DNA of 64,000 bases from Anaerolineaceae bacterium (GCA_002702705.1 PABH01000020.1:62001-126000), one strand, 5' to 3'. Positions 1 through 9,160 are shown, counted from the first letter of the stretch. Notes: generated by a model from the letters alone, not told the origin. A program made the numbers and translations.

Positions 1-2
1 TA

Positions 3-224
3 TTTAGAAGAGTTTCCGGGCAAAAAGGTGTGACTTATAGTGATCAAGGTTTAGCTTATTTATTGCAAGAACATTATATTAAACGAAACCGGCCTTTGAG
101 AGCTTCACACCCGCGTGATTTGTGTGATCAAATCCTTGATATTGCCAGGTATCTTAACGTTGAGCCTAAATTAAATCGAGAACTAATTGATAAAGCTGCA
201 GAATCTTATTTTGTTGAGTTATAA
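3..224 (+). CDS. AAA+ ATPase-like protein, C-terminal fragment
   Basis: The frame is open from the left edge and stops with TAA at 222-224, so only the last 73 residues are visible. The tail is helical, with the stretch HPRDLCDQILDIARYL followed by a charged helix. This resembles the C-terminal end of a group of AAA+ ATPases in Chloroflexota and Acidobacteria, where an HPRDLxDQ stretch recurs. No Walker motif is in view, so the assignment rests on the tail alone. The next gene starts two bases after the stop, which suggests an operon. Confidence 0.45.
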   Translation, partial: FRRVSGQKGVTYSDQGLAYLLQEHYIKRNRPLRASHPRDLCDQILDIARYLNVEPKLNRELIDKAAESYFVEL

Positions 225-226
225 GT

Positions 227-973
227 ATGATTTTTACTGATGATTGCTTAATTATTGCGCACCGCGGTGCATCCGCTTTTGCACCAGAAAATACGGTGTC
301 AGCTTTTCGAAAAGCTGTTGAATTAAAAGCAGATGCCATTGAATTTGATGTCAAATTAACAATTGACGGAAAAATGGTGATTATTCATGACCAACTTTTA
401 GATAGAACCACAAATGGTTCTGGAAGAGTAATTGATTGTACTTATGAAGAATTAAATCGTTTGGATGCAGGCTCTTTTTTTTCTGAAGAATTTAAAGGAG
501 AAAAAATCCCTTTATTACAAGATGTATTAGAGCAATTTTCAGATCTTTTATTAATAAATATAGAGATCACAAATTATAAATCGGCGAATGATGGATTGGC
601 AGAAAAAATTGCAAATTTAGTGAAAGTTATGGGTGTAGAAAAACGGGTGTTTTTTTCCTCATTTATGCCAAAAAATTTAAAAATTACATCAGAAATTTTA
701 CCAGATGTTCCAGCAGCCTTACTAACATTACCCGGATTGCCAGGACTCTTAACCAGATCACGATTATTTTTTAATCGGTCACCCCAGCTGATTCACCCTT
801 ATTTTAAGGATATAAATGCTGCTTATGTAAAAAAACAGCATGTTCTTGGAAGGAAAGTGAATGTTTGGACTGTTAATAAAAAAGAAGATATTCAAGAAAT
901 GATTCATTTTGGAGTTGACGGTTTAATAACGGATGATCCTGTTTTGGCGAGAAACCTCTTGGAGGATAAATGA
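227..973 (+). CDS. glycerophosphodiester phosphodiesterase
   Basis: This 248-residue protein has the GDPD TIM-barrel signature: HRGASAFAPENT near residue 12, then EFDVKLTIDGKMVIIHD, which supplies the metal-binding Glu/Asp and the catalytic His. A second acidic strand (INIEIT) and a C-terminal VWTVNKKEDIQEM...GVDGLITDDP complete the barrel. The family hydrolyses glycerophosphodiesters to glycerol 3-phosphate and an alcohol. Length and motif order match the UgpQ type. No signal peptide is visible, so it is probably cytosolic. ATG at 227 follows the previous stop by 2 nt, and its end overlaps the next gene by 4 nt (ATGA), implying translational coupling. Confidence 0.9.
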   Translation: MIFTDDCLIIAHRGASAFAPENTVSAFRKAVELKADAIEFDVKLTIDGKMVIIHDQLLDRTTNGSGRVIDCTYEELNRLDAGSFFSEEFKGEKIPLLQDVLEQFSDLLLINIEITNYKSANDGLAEKIANLVKVMGVEKRVFFSSFMPKNLKITSEILPDVPAALLTLPGLPGLLTRSRLFFNRSPQLIHPYFKDINAAYVKKQHVLGRKVNVWTVNKKEDIQEMIHFGVDGLITDDPVLARNLLEDK

Positions 974-1932
974 TCGCCCAAAAATCAATACTTGAAGCAG
1001 TTAAACGACTGGAAGGTAAAATCAATAAAACACCCATTACATTTGATCCGAAATTAAATGTATACCTTAAATGGGAAAACAAACAAAAAACGGGTGCTTT
1101 TAAAGTAAGGGGTGCTTTAAATAAAATATTGGGTTTAGAGCCATGGGAGCAAGAGCGTGGTTTAGTAGCAGCCTCTGCCGGAAACCATGGTTTAGGTGTT
1201 GCATATGCGGCCAAGTTGGTGGGTGCAAAAGCTACAGTTTTCATTCCGGAAAATTCAGTTATTAATAAAGAACAAGCTATTCGTGATTATGAAGCGAGTG
1301 TAGTTAAAGTAAAGGGGGGGTATTCTGCCGCAGAAAAGGAAGCTCAAAGTTTTGCGATCAAGAAAGGTGCTACATGGGTTAGCCCTTATAACGATCCATT
1401 TGTAATAGCGGGTCACGCAACCATTGGTTATGAAATAATCAATCAGATTCAAAATTTTGATGCCACAAGCTGCCTTGTACCGGTTAGTGGGGGGGGGCTT
1501 ATCTCAGGCATTGGATCTGCATTTGAACACCTGAAAAAAAACATCAAACTGATTGGAGTTCAGGCAGAAAATTCCCCTTATTTTCATTCGTTATATCATT
1601 ATGGTCACTATAATTCAGTGTTAGAAGAAGCTAGTATTGCGGACGGCTTAACTGGTGCGGTAGAAAGAAGTTCAATCACAATTCCATTGGTTAGAACGAT
1701 GTTAGATGACTTTATTCTGGTTAATGAAAATGAAATCGAACAGGCTGTCGCTTATGCCTGGTATCATTATCACGAAGTATTAGAAGGGTCTGCTGCTGTT
1801 CCACTGGCTGCGATCCTTTCTAAAAAAATCAATGTTGAAAAAACGATTTTGGTGATTTCTGGCGGAAATATTCAGCAAGAATTTCACCAATCAATTTGTT
1901 CTAAATGGGAAGGAGTCTGGCAAGCCACATGA
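970..1932 (+). CDS. threonine dehydratase-like PLP enzyme
   Basis: This 320-residue fold-type II PLP enzyme has the PLP lysine in TGAFKVRGA (Lys45), the substrate loop SAGNHG near residue 76 and the phosphate-binding loop SGGGLISG near residue 174. These are typical of threonine ammonia-lyase and serine racemase. The length fits the short catabolic or biodegradative form, because there is no C-terminal ACT regulatory domain. It probably deaminates L-threonine or L-serine to the 2-oxo acid; serine racemase activity cannot be excluded. It starts at the ATGA overlap with the phosphodiesterase gene and overlaps the next gene in the same way. Confidence 0.82.
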   Translation: MIAQKSILEAVKRLEGKINKTPITFDPKLNVYLKWENKQKTGAFKVRGALNKILGLEPWEQERGLVAASAGNHGLGVAYAAKLVGAKATVFIPENSVINKEQAIRDYEASVVKVKGGYSAAEKEAQSFAIKKGATWVSPYNDPFVIAGHATIGYEIINQIQNFDATSCLVPVSGGGLISGIGSAFEHLKKNIKLIGVQAENSPYFHSLYHYGHYNSVLEEASIADGLTGAVERSSITIPLVRTMLDDFILVNENEIEQAVAYAWYHYHEVLEGSAAVPLAAILSKKINVEKTILVISGGNIQQEFHQSICSKWEGVWQAT

Positions 1933-4736
1933 GTTTACGAAAAATTAGTAGTTATTTCTTACTCATTGTATTGCTGACAAGTTTTTTGCCTTATCATGCT
2001 GTCTATGCTGTACCTGGTATTGCACAATCTACTGAAGAGCAGTTTATTCAAAATCTCATTAATAACATGGATCCTGATGAAAAAGTGGGACAATTGTTTT
2101 TATTATCTTTTCAAGGAACCGATGTGGGGGAAGAGTCACAAATATATGACTTGATTACAAATCATCATATTGGTGGGGTGGTTTTATTACGATCGAATGA
2201 TAATTTTACTGATGAAGCACTTGTTCAGCGAACGCATACCATGATCACTGCTATGCAAACAAATGAATGGAATGATTCTCAGGAGAGTTTTACTGATTTA
2301 TCTACAAGGTTAGTAGTAAAAAATAATCATATTCCGTTATTTGTGGGTATAAGTCAGGAGGGAAACTCATATCCCTACGACAATATAATCAATGGCGTTA
2401 CACAATTACCTAACCAAATGGCGATTGGTGCGACCTGGAATCTTAATAATGCCCAGGCAGTTGGAAAAATCATGGGTCAGGAATTATCTGAAATGGGTTT
2501 TAATTTGTATTTTGGGCCTTCTTTGGATGTTCTGGATTTGCCATATGTGGAAGGTGGAGATGACTTAGGGACTCGGACTTTTGGCGGTGACCCATATTGG
2601 GTTGGTCAAATGGGAAAAGCTTATGTTACAGGTCTGCACAGCGGCAGCGACAACAAAATGGCAGTAATTGCAAAACATTTCCCTGGTCGCGGTAGTTCTG
2701 ACCGTTTGCCTGAAGAGGAAGTTGCCACCGTTCGCAAGTCGTTAGAGCAATTAAAGCAAATTGAATTAGCCCCATTTTTCACAGTGACAGAAAACTCACC
2801 TGGGCAATTGGATACGATTGACGGTTTGTTAATGTCACATATTCGATATCAGGGATTTCAAGGAAATATTCGTGCAACAACAAGACCAGTGAGTTTTGAT
2901 CAGGCTGCTCAAGAGCAATTAATGTCTTTACCTGAATTGCGTAGTTGGCGAAATGAAGGTGGCGTTGTTATTAGTGATAATTTAGGCTCTTTAGCTGTCA
3001 GGAAGTTTTTTGATCCTACTGGTGAAAATTTTGATCCAAGGCAAATCGCTCGAAATGCTTTTTTGTCAGGTAATGACTTATTGTATTTTGATTTGTATGT
3101 AGACACACATGATTTAGATCCATATTCAACGATTTTGCGGGTATTAGAATCCTTTTCATTAAAATACAGGGAAGATTCTGCATTTGCTCAAAAAGTGGAT
3201 GCTTCATTATATCGAATATTAAAACTCAAGTACCGCATGTATCCTAATTTTGATTTGGACGAGATTCTTACCGATCCTGAAAATTTAGAAAATATCGGTA
3301 ATCAACAGGAAATTGGATCGACAATCGCAAATGAAGCTGCGGTATTAATGAGCCCGGATGTTCAAGAACTTTCTTCTATTATGCCATTACCCCCACAGCA
3401 GAATGAAAGCATTATCTTTTTTACTGACCAACGTACTAGCCAACAATGCACAACTTGTTCTGAACAAAGTGTATTTTCAACAAATGCATTAAGAAATGCG
3501 GTTTTAAGATTATATGGCCCGGAAGCTGGTGAATTGGTTTCCGCCACCCAAATGTCTTCATTTTCGTTTGAAGTATTAAATGAGTATTTATCTGACCCGG
3601 ATAGCAATCCAACCCTGGATTCCACTTTAAGAAATGCAAATTGGGTTGTGTTTTTATTCCTAAAACCGAATATTGAAACACCAAAATCAATGGCCATGTT
3701 AAATATGTTATCTTCTCGAACGGATCTATTAGAAAACAAAAAGGTAATTGCTTTTGGTTTTGATTCACCATATTATTTGGATGCAACAGATATTAGTAAG
3801 TTAACAGCGTATTATGTGCTTTTCAGTAAAACAAATTCTTTTGTTGAGGCCGCTGCACGAATATTATTTCAAGAACAAAATACAATGGGAGCACTACCAG
3901 TTAGTGTGCCAGGTATCGGTTATAACTTGATTGAAGCAACATCCCCTGATCCAAACCAAATTATTCCTGTGTTTTTTGAATTTCCATATTCAACTGAAAC
4001 AGATTCACCTGAAAACCCTCAAACATCCGTAATTCCAGAATTTGAATTAGGTGAAACAGTCGCCATTCGAACGGGTGTGATCTATGATCATAATCGAAAC
4101 CCTGTCCCGGATGGAACCGTGGTACGTTTTTTGTTTTCTAGTGAGGGCAGCGGTACTTCTCCTCAGCAAATGGAAACTACAACGATCAACGGTATCGCAA
4201 GAATAGCTTACCGGGTTCAATCTACCGGAATTATTGATATTCGTGCGACCAGTGACCCAGCGTTAAATTCTCAAGTTTTAAATATTGAAGTGCCAGAAAC
4301 GGAAGGGGCTGAAGCAACGATTGTTGTTCTTCAAACCCAGCAACCAACGGAGACTGATGCACCACCAACACCAACGGCGACTATAGAACCAACTGCAATT
4401 CCGGTAGTCAGCCAAGATGAAACGAATGTTAAACCCAATATGTTAGATTGGTTTTTTATGGTGCTTATTATCGGTTTTGGTTCAATTGCCATATTTTTCA
4501 GTTTTAAAAATCAAATACCGATTCGTTGGGTTTTACGATGGACATTATTAGCCTTAAATGGTGGTGTACTGGCTTTCACTTTTATCAGTATTCAACTTGC
4601 AATAAAAGCAACCTGGTTAGATCAAATTAAAACAGCAGATATGATTGCAATAACCTTTGCTGGGGTTTTATTTGGGTGGCTGGTTGGTTGGGCTTGGTAT
4701 GCTAGTAATCAATGGAAATTAAACCGTCTGCGTTAA
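1929..4736 (+). CDS. membrane-anchored glycoside hydrolase family 3-like protein
   Basis: The ATG at 1929 forms an ATGA overlap with the preceding stop and gives a clean signal peptide (hydrophobic run SYFLLIVLLTSFLPY); a longer start at 1905 would only add a hydrophilic tail. Residues about 40-430 form a GH3 barrel with KHFPGRG and the nucleophile motif VVISDNLG. The second domain (about 440-690) is a GH3 C-terminal-like sandwich, followed by a Big_1-like Ig domain (about 700-790), a Thr/Pro-rich linker and three membrane helices (about 840-927). The NagZ-type loop KHFPGHGxxxxDSH is altered here (KHFPGRG...DRLPEEE), so the usual His/Asp acid-base dyad is missing. It is probably a cell-surface beta-N-acetylglucosaminidase-like protein with uncertain activity. 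Confidence 0.8.
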   Translation: MSLRKISSYFLLIVLLTSFLPYHAVYAVPGIAQSTEEQFIQNLINNMDPDEKVGQLFLLSFQGTDVGEESQIYDLITNHHIGGVVLLRSNDNFTDEALVQRTHTMITAMQTNEWNDSQESFTDLSTRLVVKNNHIPLFVGISQEGNSYPYDNIINGVTQLPNQMAIGATWNLNNAQAVGKIMGQELSEMGFNLYFGPSLDVLDLPYVEGGDDLGTRTFGGDPYWVGQMGKAYVTGLHSGSDNKMAVIAKHFPGRGSSDRLPEEEVATVRKSLEQLKQIELAPFFTVTENSPGQLDTIDGLLMSHIRYQGFQGNIRATTRPVSFDQAAQEQLMSLPELRSWRNEGGVVISDNLGSLAVRKFFDPTGENFDPRQIARNAFLSGNDLLYFDLYVDTHDLDPYSTILRVLESFSLKYREDSAFAQKVDASLYRILKLKYRMYPNFDLDEILTDPENLENIGNQQEIGSTIANEAAVLMSPDVQELSSIMPLPPQQNESIIFFTDQRTSQQCTTCSEQSVFSTNALRNAVLRLYGPEAGELVSATQMSSFSFEVLNEYLSDPDSNPTLDSTLRNANWVVFLFLKPNIETPKSMAMLNMLSSRTDLLENKKVIAFGFDSPYYLDATDISKLTAYYVLFSKTNSFVEAAARILFQEQNTMGALPVSVPGIGYNLIEATSPDPNQIIPVFFEFPYSTETDSPENPQTSVIPEFELGETVAIRTGVIYDHNRNPVPDGTVVRFLFSSEGSGTSPQQMETTTINGIARIAYRVQSTGIIDIRATSDPALNSQVLNIEVPETEGAEATIVVLQTQQPTETDAPPTPTATIEPTAIPVVSQDETNVKPNMLDWFFMVLIIGFGSIAIFFSFKNQIPIRWVLRWTLLALNGGVLAFTFISIQLAIKATWLDQIKTADMIAITFAGVLFGWLVGWAWYASNQWKLNRLR

Positions 4737-4738
4737 GT

Positions 4739-5722
4739 TTATTTTCCAACCGTAATTAAAAAGCTTAATAAAATTAAAATTATAGATGACCAAACCAGGG
4801 TTTGTTCCGGTTTTAACCTTAATAACTCGAATATACTTAATGAAGAATTACGAGGTCTTGGAATAGTGGGGCGGTCTCCAATTAAACCTTGACGAAATGC
4901 TCGCACATTTTCAGGTCTCTCATCAGGATGTAACCTCATTGCCCAAAGTATAACCTTTTCGGTTCGAATGCTAATATCCGGATTAATTGAACGTGGTGAA
5001 GGTAATCGATTTGGTTCTAAAAATCTTTGTCTTGCATCAACAGGTGCTGTATTGGTTAACAAGTGGTACATTGTAGCACCTAAGGAAAAGATATCACTAC
5101 GGATATCTGTGTGTCCATTATCACCTCCATATTGCTCTAAAGGTGTGTAAATTGCTGTTCCTTGCCCTTGCACGATAGTTATTGTAATTTCCCCTGGTGC
5201 TGCAATTTTAACTAACCCAAAATCTACCAATTTTATTAAACCACTAGGCGTTAATTTCATATTGCTTGGTTTGATGTCTCGATGTAAAATAGGTGTGTTT
5301 TGTTCGTGTAGATATATCAATGCGTCGGATAGCTGTCCAATCCAGTTTAATACCTCGTGTTCAGGTAGGAATTCATTATTCTGTTTCGCTTCTATCATTA
5401 ATGTTCGCAGGTCTTTGCCTGGAACATAATCCATAATTAGATAATCTCTTTCATCAATAGAGAAAAAATCAGAGACTTTAGGTAGGTTGGGGTGATCCAG
5501 GCGTGCCAATACAGTGGCTTCGCGTAAAAATTGGTCACGAGCTTCTTTTAATAAATCTTCAGGAAGTGAACGATCATGTTCCACTTCTTTCAGAGCGCAT
5601 TGTCGACCACTTAATCTTAAATCTTCAGCAAGATAAATTGACCCGGAACCGCCCTGGCCAATTATATTGATTATGCGATATCGGTCGCGTAATACATCTC
5701 CAGAACGTAATGGAAGCGGCAT
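4739..5722 (-). CDS. Ser/Thr protein kinase with C-terminal membrane helix
   Basis: A Hanks-type kinase of 327 residues. It shows a glycine loop (GQGGSGSIYLAE), the ATP lysine in CALKEV, the catalytic loop HRDIKPSN, and DFG in LVDFGLVK. A single hydrophobic segment (SSIILILLSFLITV) ends the protein only a few residues from the C-terminus, so the kinase is cytoplasmic and tail-anchored with essentially no external sensor. A TTG at 5743 also opens the frame but has no ribosome binding site; the ATG at 5722 has GAGGAG about 13 nt upstream. It is divergent from the FHA gene at 6120, a likely phosphopeptide-binding partner. Confidence 0.9.
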   Translation of the reverse strand: MPLPLRSGDVLRDRYRIINIIGQGGSGSIYLAEDLRLSGRQCALKEVEHDRSLPEDLLKEARDQFLREATVLARLDHPNLPKVSDFFSIDERDYLIMDYVPGKDLRTLMIEAKQNNEFLPEHEVLNWIGQLSDALIYLHEQNTPILHRDIKPSNMKLTPSGLIKLVDFGLVKIAAPGEITITIVQGQGTAIYTPLEQYGGDNGHTDIRSDIFSLGATMYHLLTNTAPVDARQRFLEPNRLPSPRSINPDISIRTEKVILWAMRLHPDERPENVRAFRQGLIGDRPTIPRPRNSSLSIFELLRLKPEQTLVWSSIILILLSFLITVGK

Positions 5723-6119
5723 TCTCTGGCGTATTCTCCTCAATAAATGTGTTATAGCAACAAATCAAAACAAATTTTCTTTTTTTTGGAAAACAGTTAT
5801 AAACAAAATTCTGGGTAATCGGCACCTATTTTAATTAAACGTTAATTCAAACGTTTTTTATATAAGTAAAACAAACAAGATACACTGAAATTTCCAGAAA
5901 CGAAATTATCACAAACGTTATATAGAATTAATTTTTTGTTATATAAATTTCCTTGCTACAAGGTCGGTTTGTTGTGTTTTCCAAAATAAAGTTTTAAATG
6001 TGCTGAAATGTTACAATATTGATTATTTTCAATCGGCGTCTTTTTACAAAATAATCAATCTTTGATATATTATACCCTATAGGCATAATGAAAGTTTAAT
6101 TTTTATATTTGAGGGAAGA
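5723..6119. promoter_or_regulatory. divergent intergenic region between kinase and FHA genes
   Basis: About 400 bases of AT-rich sequence with no supported gene. For the rightward FHA gene, TTTACA (6043-6048) and TATATT (6066-6071) are separated by 17 nt, a plausible promoter, and the start codon follows GAGGGAAGA. Toward the kinase there are three copies of the palindrome AACGTT at 5838-5843, 5850-5855 and 5914-5919; the first two lie one helical turn apart. They could be operator half-sites, but this is speculative in such AT-rich DNA. Confidence 0.4.
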
Positions 6120-6794
6120 ATGGATAGACCATTAATTGATGTACCTATATTAATCGCACAAACCGGTCCTTTAGATGGTCTGCGCTGGCCAATTGATGTT
6201 GAAATACACATCGGACGTGATCCAGAATGTAATATCGTTATTCCCGATCGGCAGGTTTCAAGATACCATACCAGAATCTTTCGTGAAGAAAATAGTGTTA
6301 TTTTAGAAGATTTGGCGAGTAAGAATGGCACATTTCTCAATGGAAAACAAATTACAAAACCTGAAAAACTGCAAGATGGTGATTTTTTGCAAGTAGCGCT
6401 CGTTCAAAAGTTTACATTTTTAAGTTCCGATGCAACAATGCCGCTAGACCAACAGTTTTCAGATCTGCAGCAGCCAGCACAAAAACAAAAAAAATCAAGA
6501 ATAAGATTAGATGCCAAAGCAAGACGTGTTTGGATATTAAATGAGGAAATGATACCACCCTTGTCTGTACCTCAATTTTTATTATTAAAAACATTATTTG
6601 ATCATCAGGGCGAGGTAGTATCCAGATCGGATTTGGTCTTCGCTGTTTGGGGAAGTGATCGTGCTGTTGGTGTTTCTGAACAGGCACTCGATGCTTTGAT
6701 CCGACGTCTACGTGAAAGAATTAACCTGATGGATGATACCCAAGAATATATTACGACAGTCAGGGGACATGGTATACGGTTGGAAAATATTTAA
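6120..6794 (+). CDS. FHA domain / winged-helix DNA-binding protein
   Basis: This 224-residue protein has two domains. The N-terminal FHA domain (about 10-105) contains HIGRDPECNIVIPD, SRYHTRI and SKNGTFLNG, the residues that bind phosphothreonine. The C-terminal part (about 125-224) is an OmpR/PhoB-type winged helix: LSVPQFLLLKTLF, the recognition helix region ALDALIRRLRERI, and a terminal TTVRGHGIRL hairpin. There is no receiver domain, so the input is presumably a phosphorylated protein, plausibly a substrate of the kinase encoded divergently next door. Its stop overlaps the convergent gene at 6791 by 4 nt. Confidence 0.88.
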   Translation: MDRPLIDVPILIAQTGPLDGLRWPIDVEIHIGRDPECNIVIPDRQVSRYHTRIFREENSVILEDLASKNGTFLNGKQITKPEKLQDGDFLQVALVQKFTFLSSDATMPLDQQFSDLQQPAQKQKKSRIRLDAKARRVWILNEEMIPPLSVPQFLLLKTLFDHQGEVVSRSDLVFAVWGSDRAVGVSEQALDALIRRLRERINLMDDTQEYITTVRGHGIRLENI

Positions 6795-7357
6795 CTCTTC
6801 CCAAGTTCAAAACTCCCGTGGATTTTAAAAATTCCAGTGTCAATAATCTCTGATACGATCAGTTTTTTGCTAAGGAAGATCTTTTCTGGTGGGTTCAAAA
6901 GGATGCCGTCTTTGGGGAAATTACCATTTGGGTTTTCGACGACAGTGATTAATGATGGCAACCAACCGTCTTTCAGAGGAAAATGAACTGTACCATCAAA
7001 AATTTTGATTGTGTTTTCCATTTTTGTTAAAAGAGATATTAATTTTGTTGATTTTTGAACAGTCCAGCGTAACAAATTTGTTTTCCAAAATTGATGGTAG
7101 GATAATTTTAAGCTGGTACCAAAAATGTAAAATGGTTGGATTTGTGCAGTTATCTGACCTAATGCTTCTATAAACTCGGTTATATGTTTACCGTCCATAT
7201 CAAAACGTTGAATTGTGAAATGTAAATTCTGATGAGAATGGCCACCATACTTTTGGATAAGTGCTTTTTGTCTTTGTGTAAATATATCAATTTGTTGTTC
7301 GTCAGGTTGTAATAGTAAACAAATATCTCCCGGTAACGCAGCACGGTTTGATAACAT
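6791..7357 (-). CDS. 2H phosphoesterase / 2'-5' RNA ligase-like protein
   Basis: 188 residues. NLHFTIQRF near residue 45 matches the first HxT motif of the 2H (LigT-like) superfamily, and the spacing and strand pattern fit the bilobal fold. The second motif, expected near residue 137, reads WLPSLITVV: the histidine is replaced. The protein may therefore bind rather than cleave a 2',3'-cyclic phosphate, or use another residue. The start is ATG at 7357 with AAAGG about 10 nt upstream. It sits just downstream of the XRE-cupin regulator on the same strand, with a 59-nt gap. Family membership is inferred from one clear motif, so confidence is moderate. Confidence 0.6.
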   Translation of the reverse strand: MLSNRAALPGDICLLLQPDEQQIDIFTQRQKALIQKYGGHSHQNLHFTIQRFDMDGKHITEFIEALGQITAQIQPFYIFGTSLKLSYHQFWKTNLLRWTVQKSTKLISLLTKMENTIKIFDGTVHFPLKDGWLPSLITVVENPNGNFPKDGILLNPPEKIFLSKKLIVSEIIDTGIFKIHGSFELGKS

Positions 7358-7416
7358 CGTTTTATACCTTTAGCGAATTATTTTGTTGTGAATAAGTGTT
7401 GTTAATTTTTATGTTT

Positions 7417-8064
7417 TTATTCTTCTTCAGTGCTTTCAGTATCTTCAAGCTCTCTGATTTTTGCAGACGCGATGTGATATTCACTAGGGTGGTCACTTTC
7501 TTCAAAACCAGTGATGACAATAATGGCATTACAAACCGTTTTTCCGGGATTCCTCCAACGGTGGATTAATTGTGAAGCAAACATTAAACTATCGCCAGTT
7601 TCTAGTGTGTGGATTTCTCCTGCTACTTCATATTCCAATGTACCACGAAGACAGAATACAAATTCATGTCCAGTATGAAGCATACCGTGCGGTCCGCTAG
7701 AACCGCCATTTTCCAAAGTTAACATGAAAGCTTCAACTTTTCCGACAAACGATTCTCCGCCTAGACCTTCCCAAAGGCCTCGCATAAAAGGAACGCGGTT
7801 TCTTTCAGCAGCTCTTTTTACAACAATTTGCGATTTTTCAGGTTCCTGGCGGAAAAACGTTGTTATCGGAATTTCTAATGCTGAGGCAAGTTTATTTAAA
7901 GTACTGACAGATGGGGAAGTGAGATTTCGCTCAATCATACTTAAAGCATTTGCGGATAATCCGCTACGGCGAGCTAATTCGCGCATTGAAATTCTTCGAG
8001 CTTCTCTTAATTCCCTTAATCTCTGTCCAACATCTACTGAAATAGCATCATTGTCAAAACTCAT
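7417..8064 (-). CDS. XRE family regulator with C-terminal cupin domain
   Basis: 215 residues. Residues about 12-70 form a Cro/C1 helix-turn-helix (LRELREARRISMRELARRSGLSANALSMIER is split here as LRELREARRISM and RRSGLSANALSMIER). Residues about 115-190 form a cupin barrel with GMLHTGHEFVFCLRG and GDSLMFASQLIHRW. This architecture is typical of small-molecule-responsive repressors and activators of the PuuR type. The ATG at 8064 follows GGAGGAAA. A perfect 15-bp palindrome (TTTACAT-A-ATGTAAA) lies 29-43 bases upstream of the start, consistent with autoregulation. The ligand is not evident from the sequence or neighbours. Confidence 0.88.
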   Translation of the reverse strand: MSFDNDAISVDVGQRLRELREARRISMRELARRSGLSANALSMIERNLTSPSVSTLNKLASALEIPITTFFRQEPEKSQIVVKRAAERNRVPFMRGLWEGLGGESFVGKVEAFMLTLENGGSSGPHGMLHTGHEFVFCLRGTLEYEVAGEIHTLETGDSLMFASQLIHRWRNPGKTVCNAIIVITGFEESDHPSEYHIASAKIRELEDTESTEEE

Positions 8065-8092
8065 TTTTCCTCCAGCGATTTTGTAAATTCTT

Positions 8093-8107
8093 TTTACATA
8101 ATGTAAA
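8093..8107. promoter_or_regulatory. palindromic operator candidate upstream of the XRE-cupin gene
   Basis: TTTACAT, a single central A, then ATGTAAA: a perfect 15-bp inverted repeat. A further half-site TTTACAT occurs at 8135-8141. On the minus strand TATAAT at 8120-8125 could be the -10 box, which would put the palindrome at or just after the transcription start, a repressing position. Confidence 0.45.
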
Positions 8108-8166
8108 CAATAGATATATTATAAGTTGTTTTAATTTACATAAAAACTGAACGTAAAGTCTTTTTT

Positions 8167-9159
8167 CTAAGGATTGATACCTTGAGTGTAAAGAAAATAT
8201 AGTCCACCAATATATACGAGGATAAGTAATAATGCATCTATTTCTATAAAAAATATTTTTCTTTCTAATCGGACCAAGTTTCCAATTAAACCCATTCCAG
8301 TCATAATCAAACCCAAAAGGCCAATGATGACAAAAGAGGGGTCAATACTACCGAGATATCGCCCGTCTAGGAAAAATAGATCGCTTAAGCCCAAAGCAAA
8401 AATATTAAACATGTTGGAACCAAACAAGTTGCCAATTGCTAGGTCGCTAGCCCCTAACCTGACCGCGGTCATCGTTGTCACTAATTCCGGTAAAGAGGTG
8501 ACAAAGGCTAATAATGTAGTACCTACAAAGCTCATACCTAATCCCGTAATTTCAGCGATCATTGCTGAACTTTCTACAAGCCAGGGAGTGACAACTACCA
8601 AAATCCCTGTTGCAATTAAAAATCCAAGAATGGCATTCACTAATTTCGGAACCCCGATCAGATCTTCTTCTCTGGGAAGAGAGGGCGGTGAGGATATTGA
8701 GTTATTACTCTGGATTATCCAGATAGCAACGATGTAAACAATGATGAGCGTTAAACTGTCTAAACCAACCCATCCAATTTTTAAATCAATATTTGAGAGG
8801 ATAAAAAAAGCGGATAAACCAATTAAAAAAGTTGCCAAACTTCCTGATAAAGCATGTTTGAGTGCACTTTGGCGTAAAATTCGCTTTTGGCGGTTCATTA
8901 AATCTAAAGCAGCTAACATAAACATATTAAACATGTTAGAGCCAAATAAATTGCCAGCTGCAAGATCGGGAACTCCTTGGTTAATGGAATTAATTGTGGT
9001 TAATAATTCAGGAAGAGATGTTGCTCCAGCCAATAAAAGGGTACCTACAAACACACCGCCAAAATTTGTTCTGAGTGCAATTGCATCCCCATATTCAGCT
9101 AATTTAATAGCAACTAAAACGATGATCGCAGCACTGATAATAAATTGAAACCAAACCAT
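8167..9159 (-). CDS. sodium/calcium exchanger family antiporter
   Basis: 330 residues, almost all membrane, with about ten helices. The two inverted alpha repeats of the CaCA superfamily are clear: GATSLPELLTTINSI with GNLFGSNMFNMF in the first half, and FVTSLPELVTTMTAV with GNLFGSNMFNIF in the second. These carry the ion-binding Glu and Asn/Ser residues. The size matches YrbG-type bacterial exchangers. The loop between halves is short and has no regulatory domain. Its ATG lies one base after the stop of the P-II-like gene (TAA-T-ATG), so the two are almost certainly cotranscribed and coupled. Confidence 0.92.
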   Translation of the reverse strand: MVWFQFIISAAIIVLVAIKLAEYGDAIALRTNFGGVFVGTLLLAGATSLPELLTTINSINQGVPDLAAGNLFGSNMFNMFMLAALDLMNRQKRILRQSALKHALSGSLATFLIGLSAFFILSNIDLKIGWVGLDSLTLIIVYIVAIWIIQSNNSISSPPSLPREEDLIGVPKLVNAILGFLIATGILVVVTPWLVESSAMIAEITGLGMSFVGTTLLAFVTSLPELVTTMTAVRLGASDLAIGNLFGSNMFNIFALGLSDLFFLDGRYLGSIDPSFVIIGLLGLIMTGMGLIGNLVRLERKIFFIEIDALLLILVYIGGLYFLYTQGINP

Positions 9160-9160
9160 A

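Noticed and set aside
1311-1500. Possible frameshifts at G-runs in the threonine dehydratase-like gene
   Set aside because: The frame stays open and both the PLP loop and SGGGL motif are intact across the runs.
8324-9148. Two plus-strand ORFs of 135-137 codons opposite the antiporter gene
   Set aside because: They are antisense shadows of a transmembrane gene with clear CaCA motifs and have no ribosome binding site.
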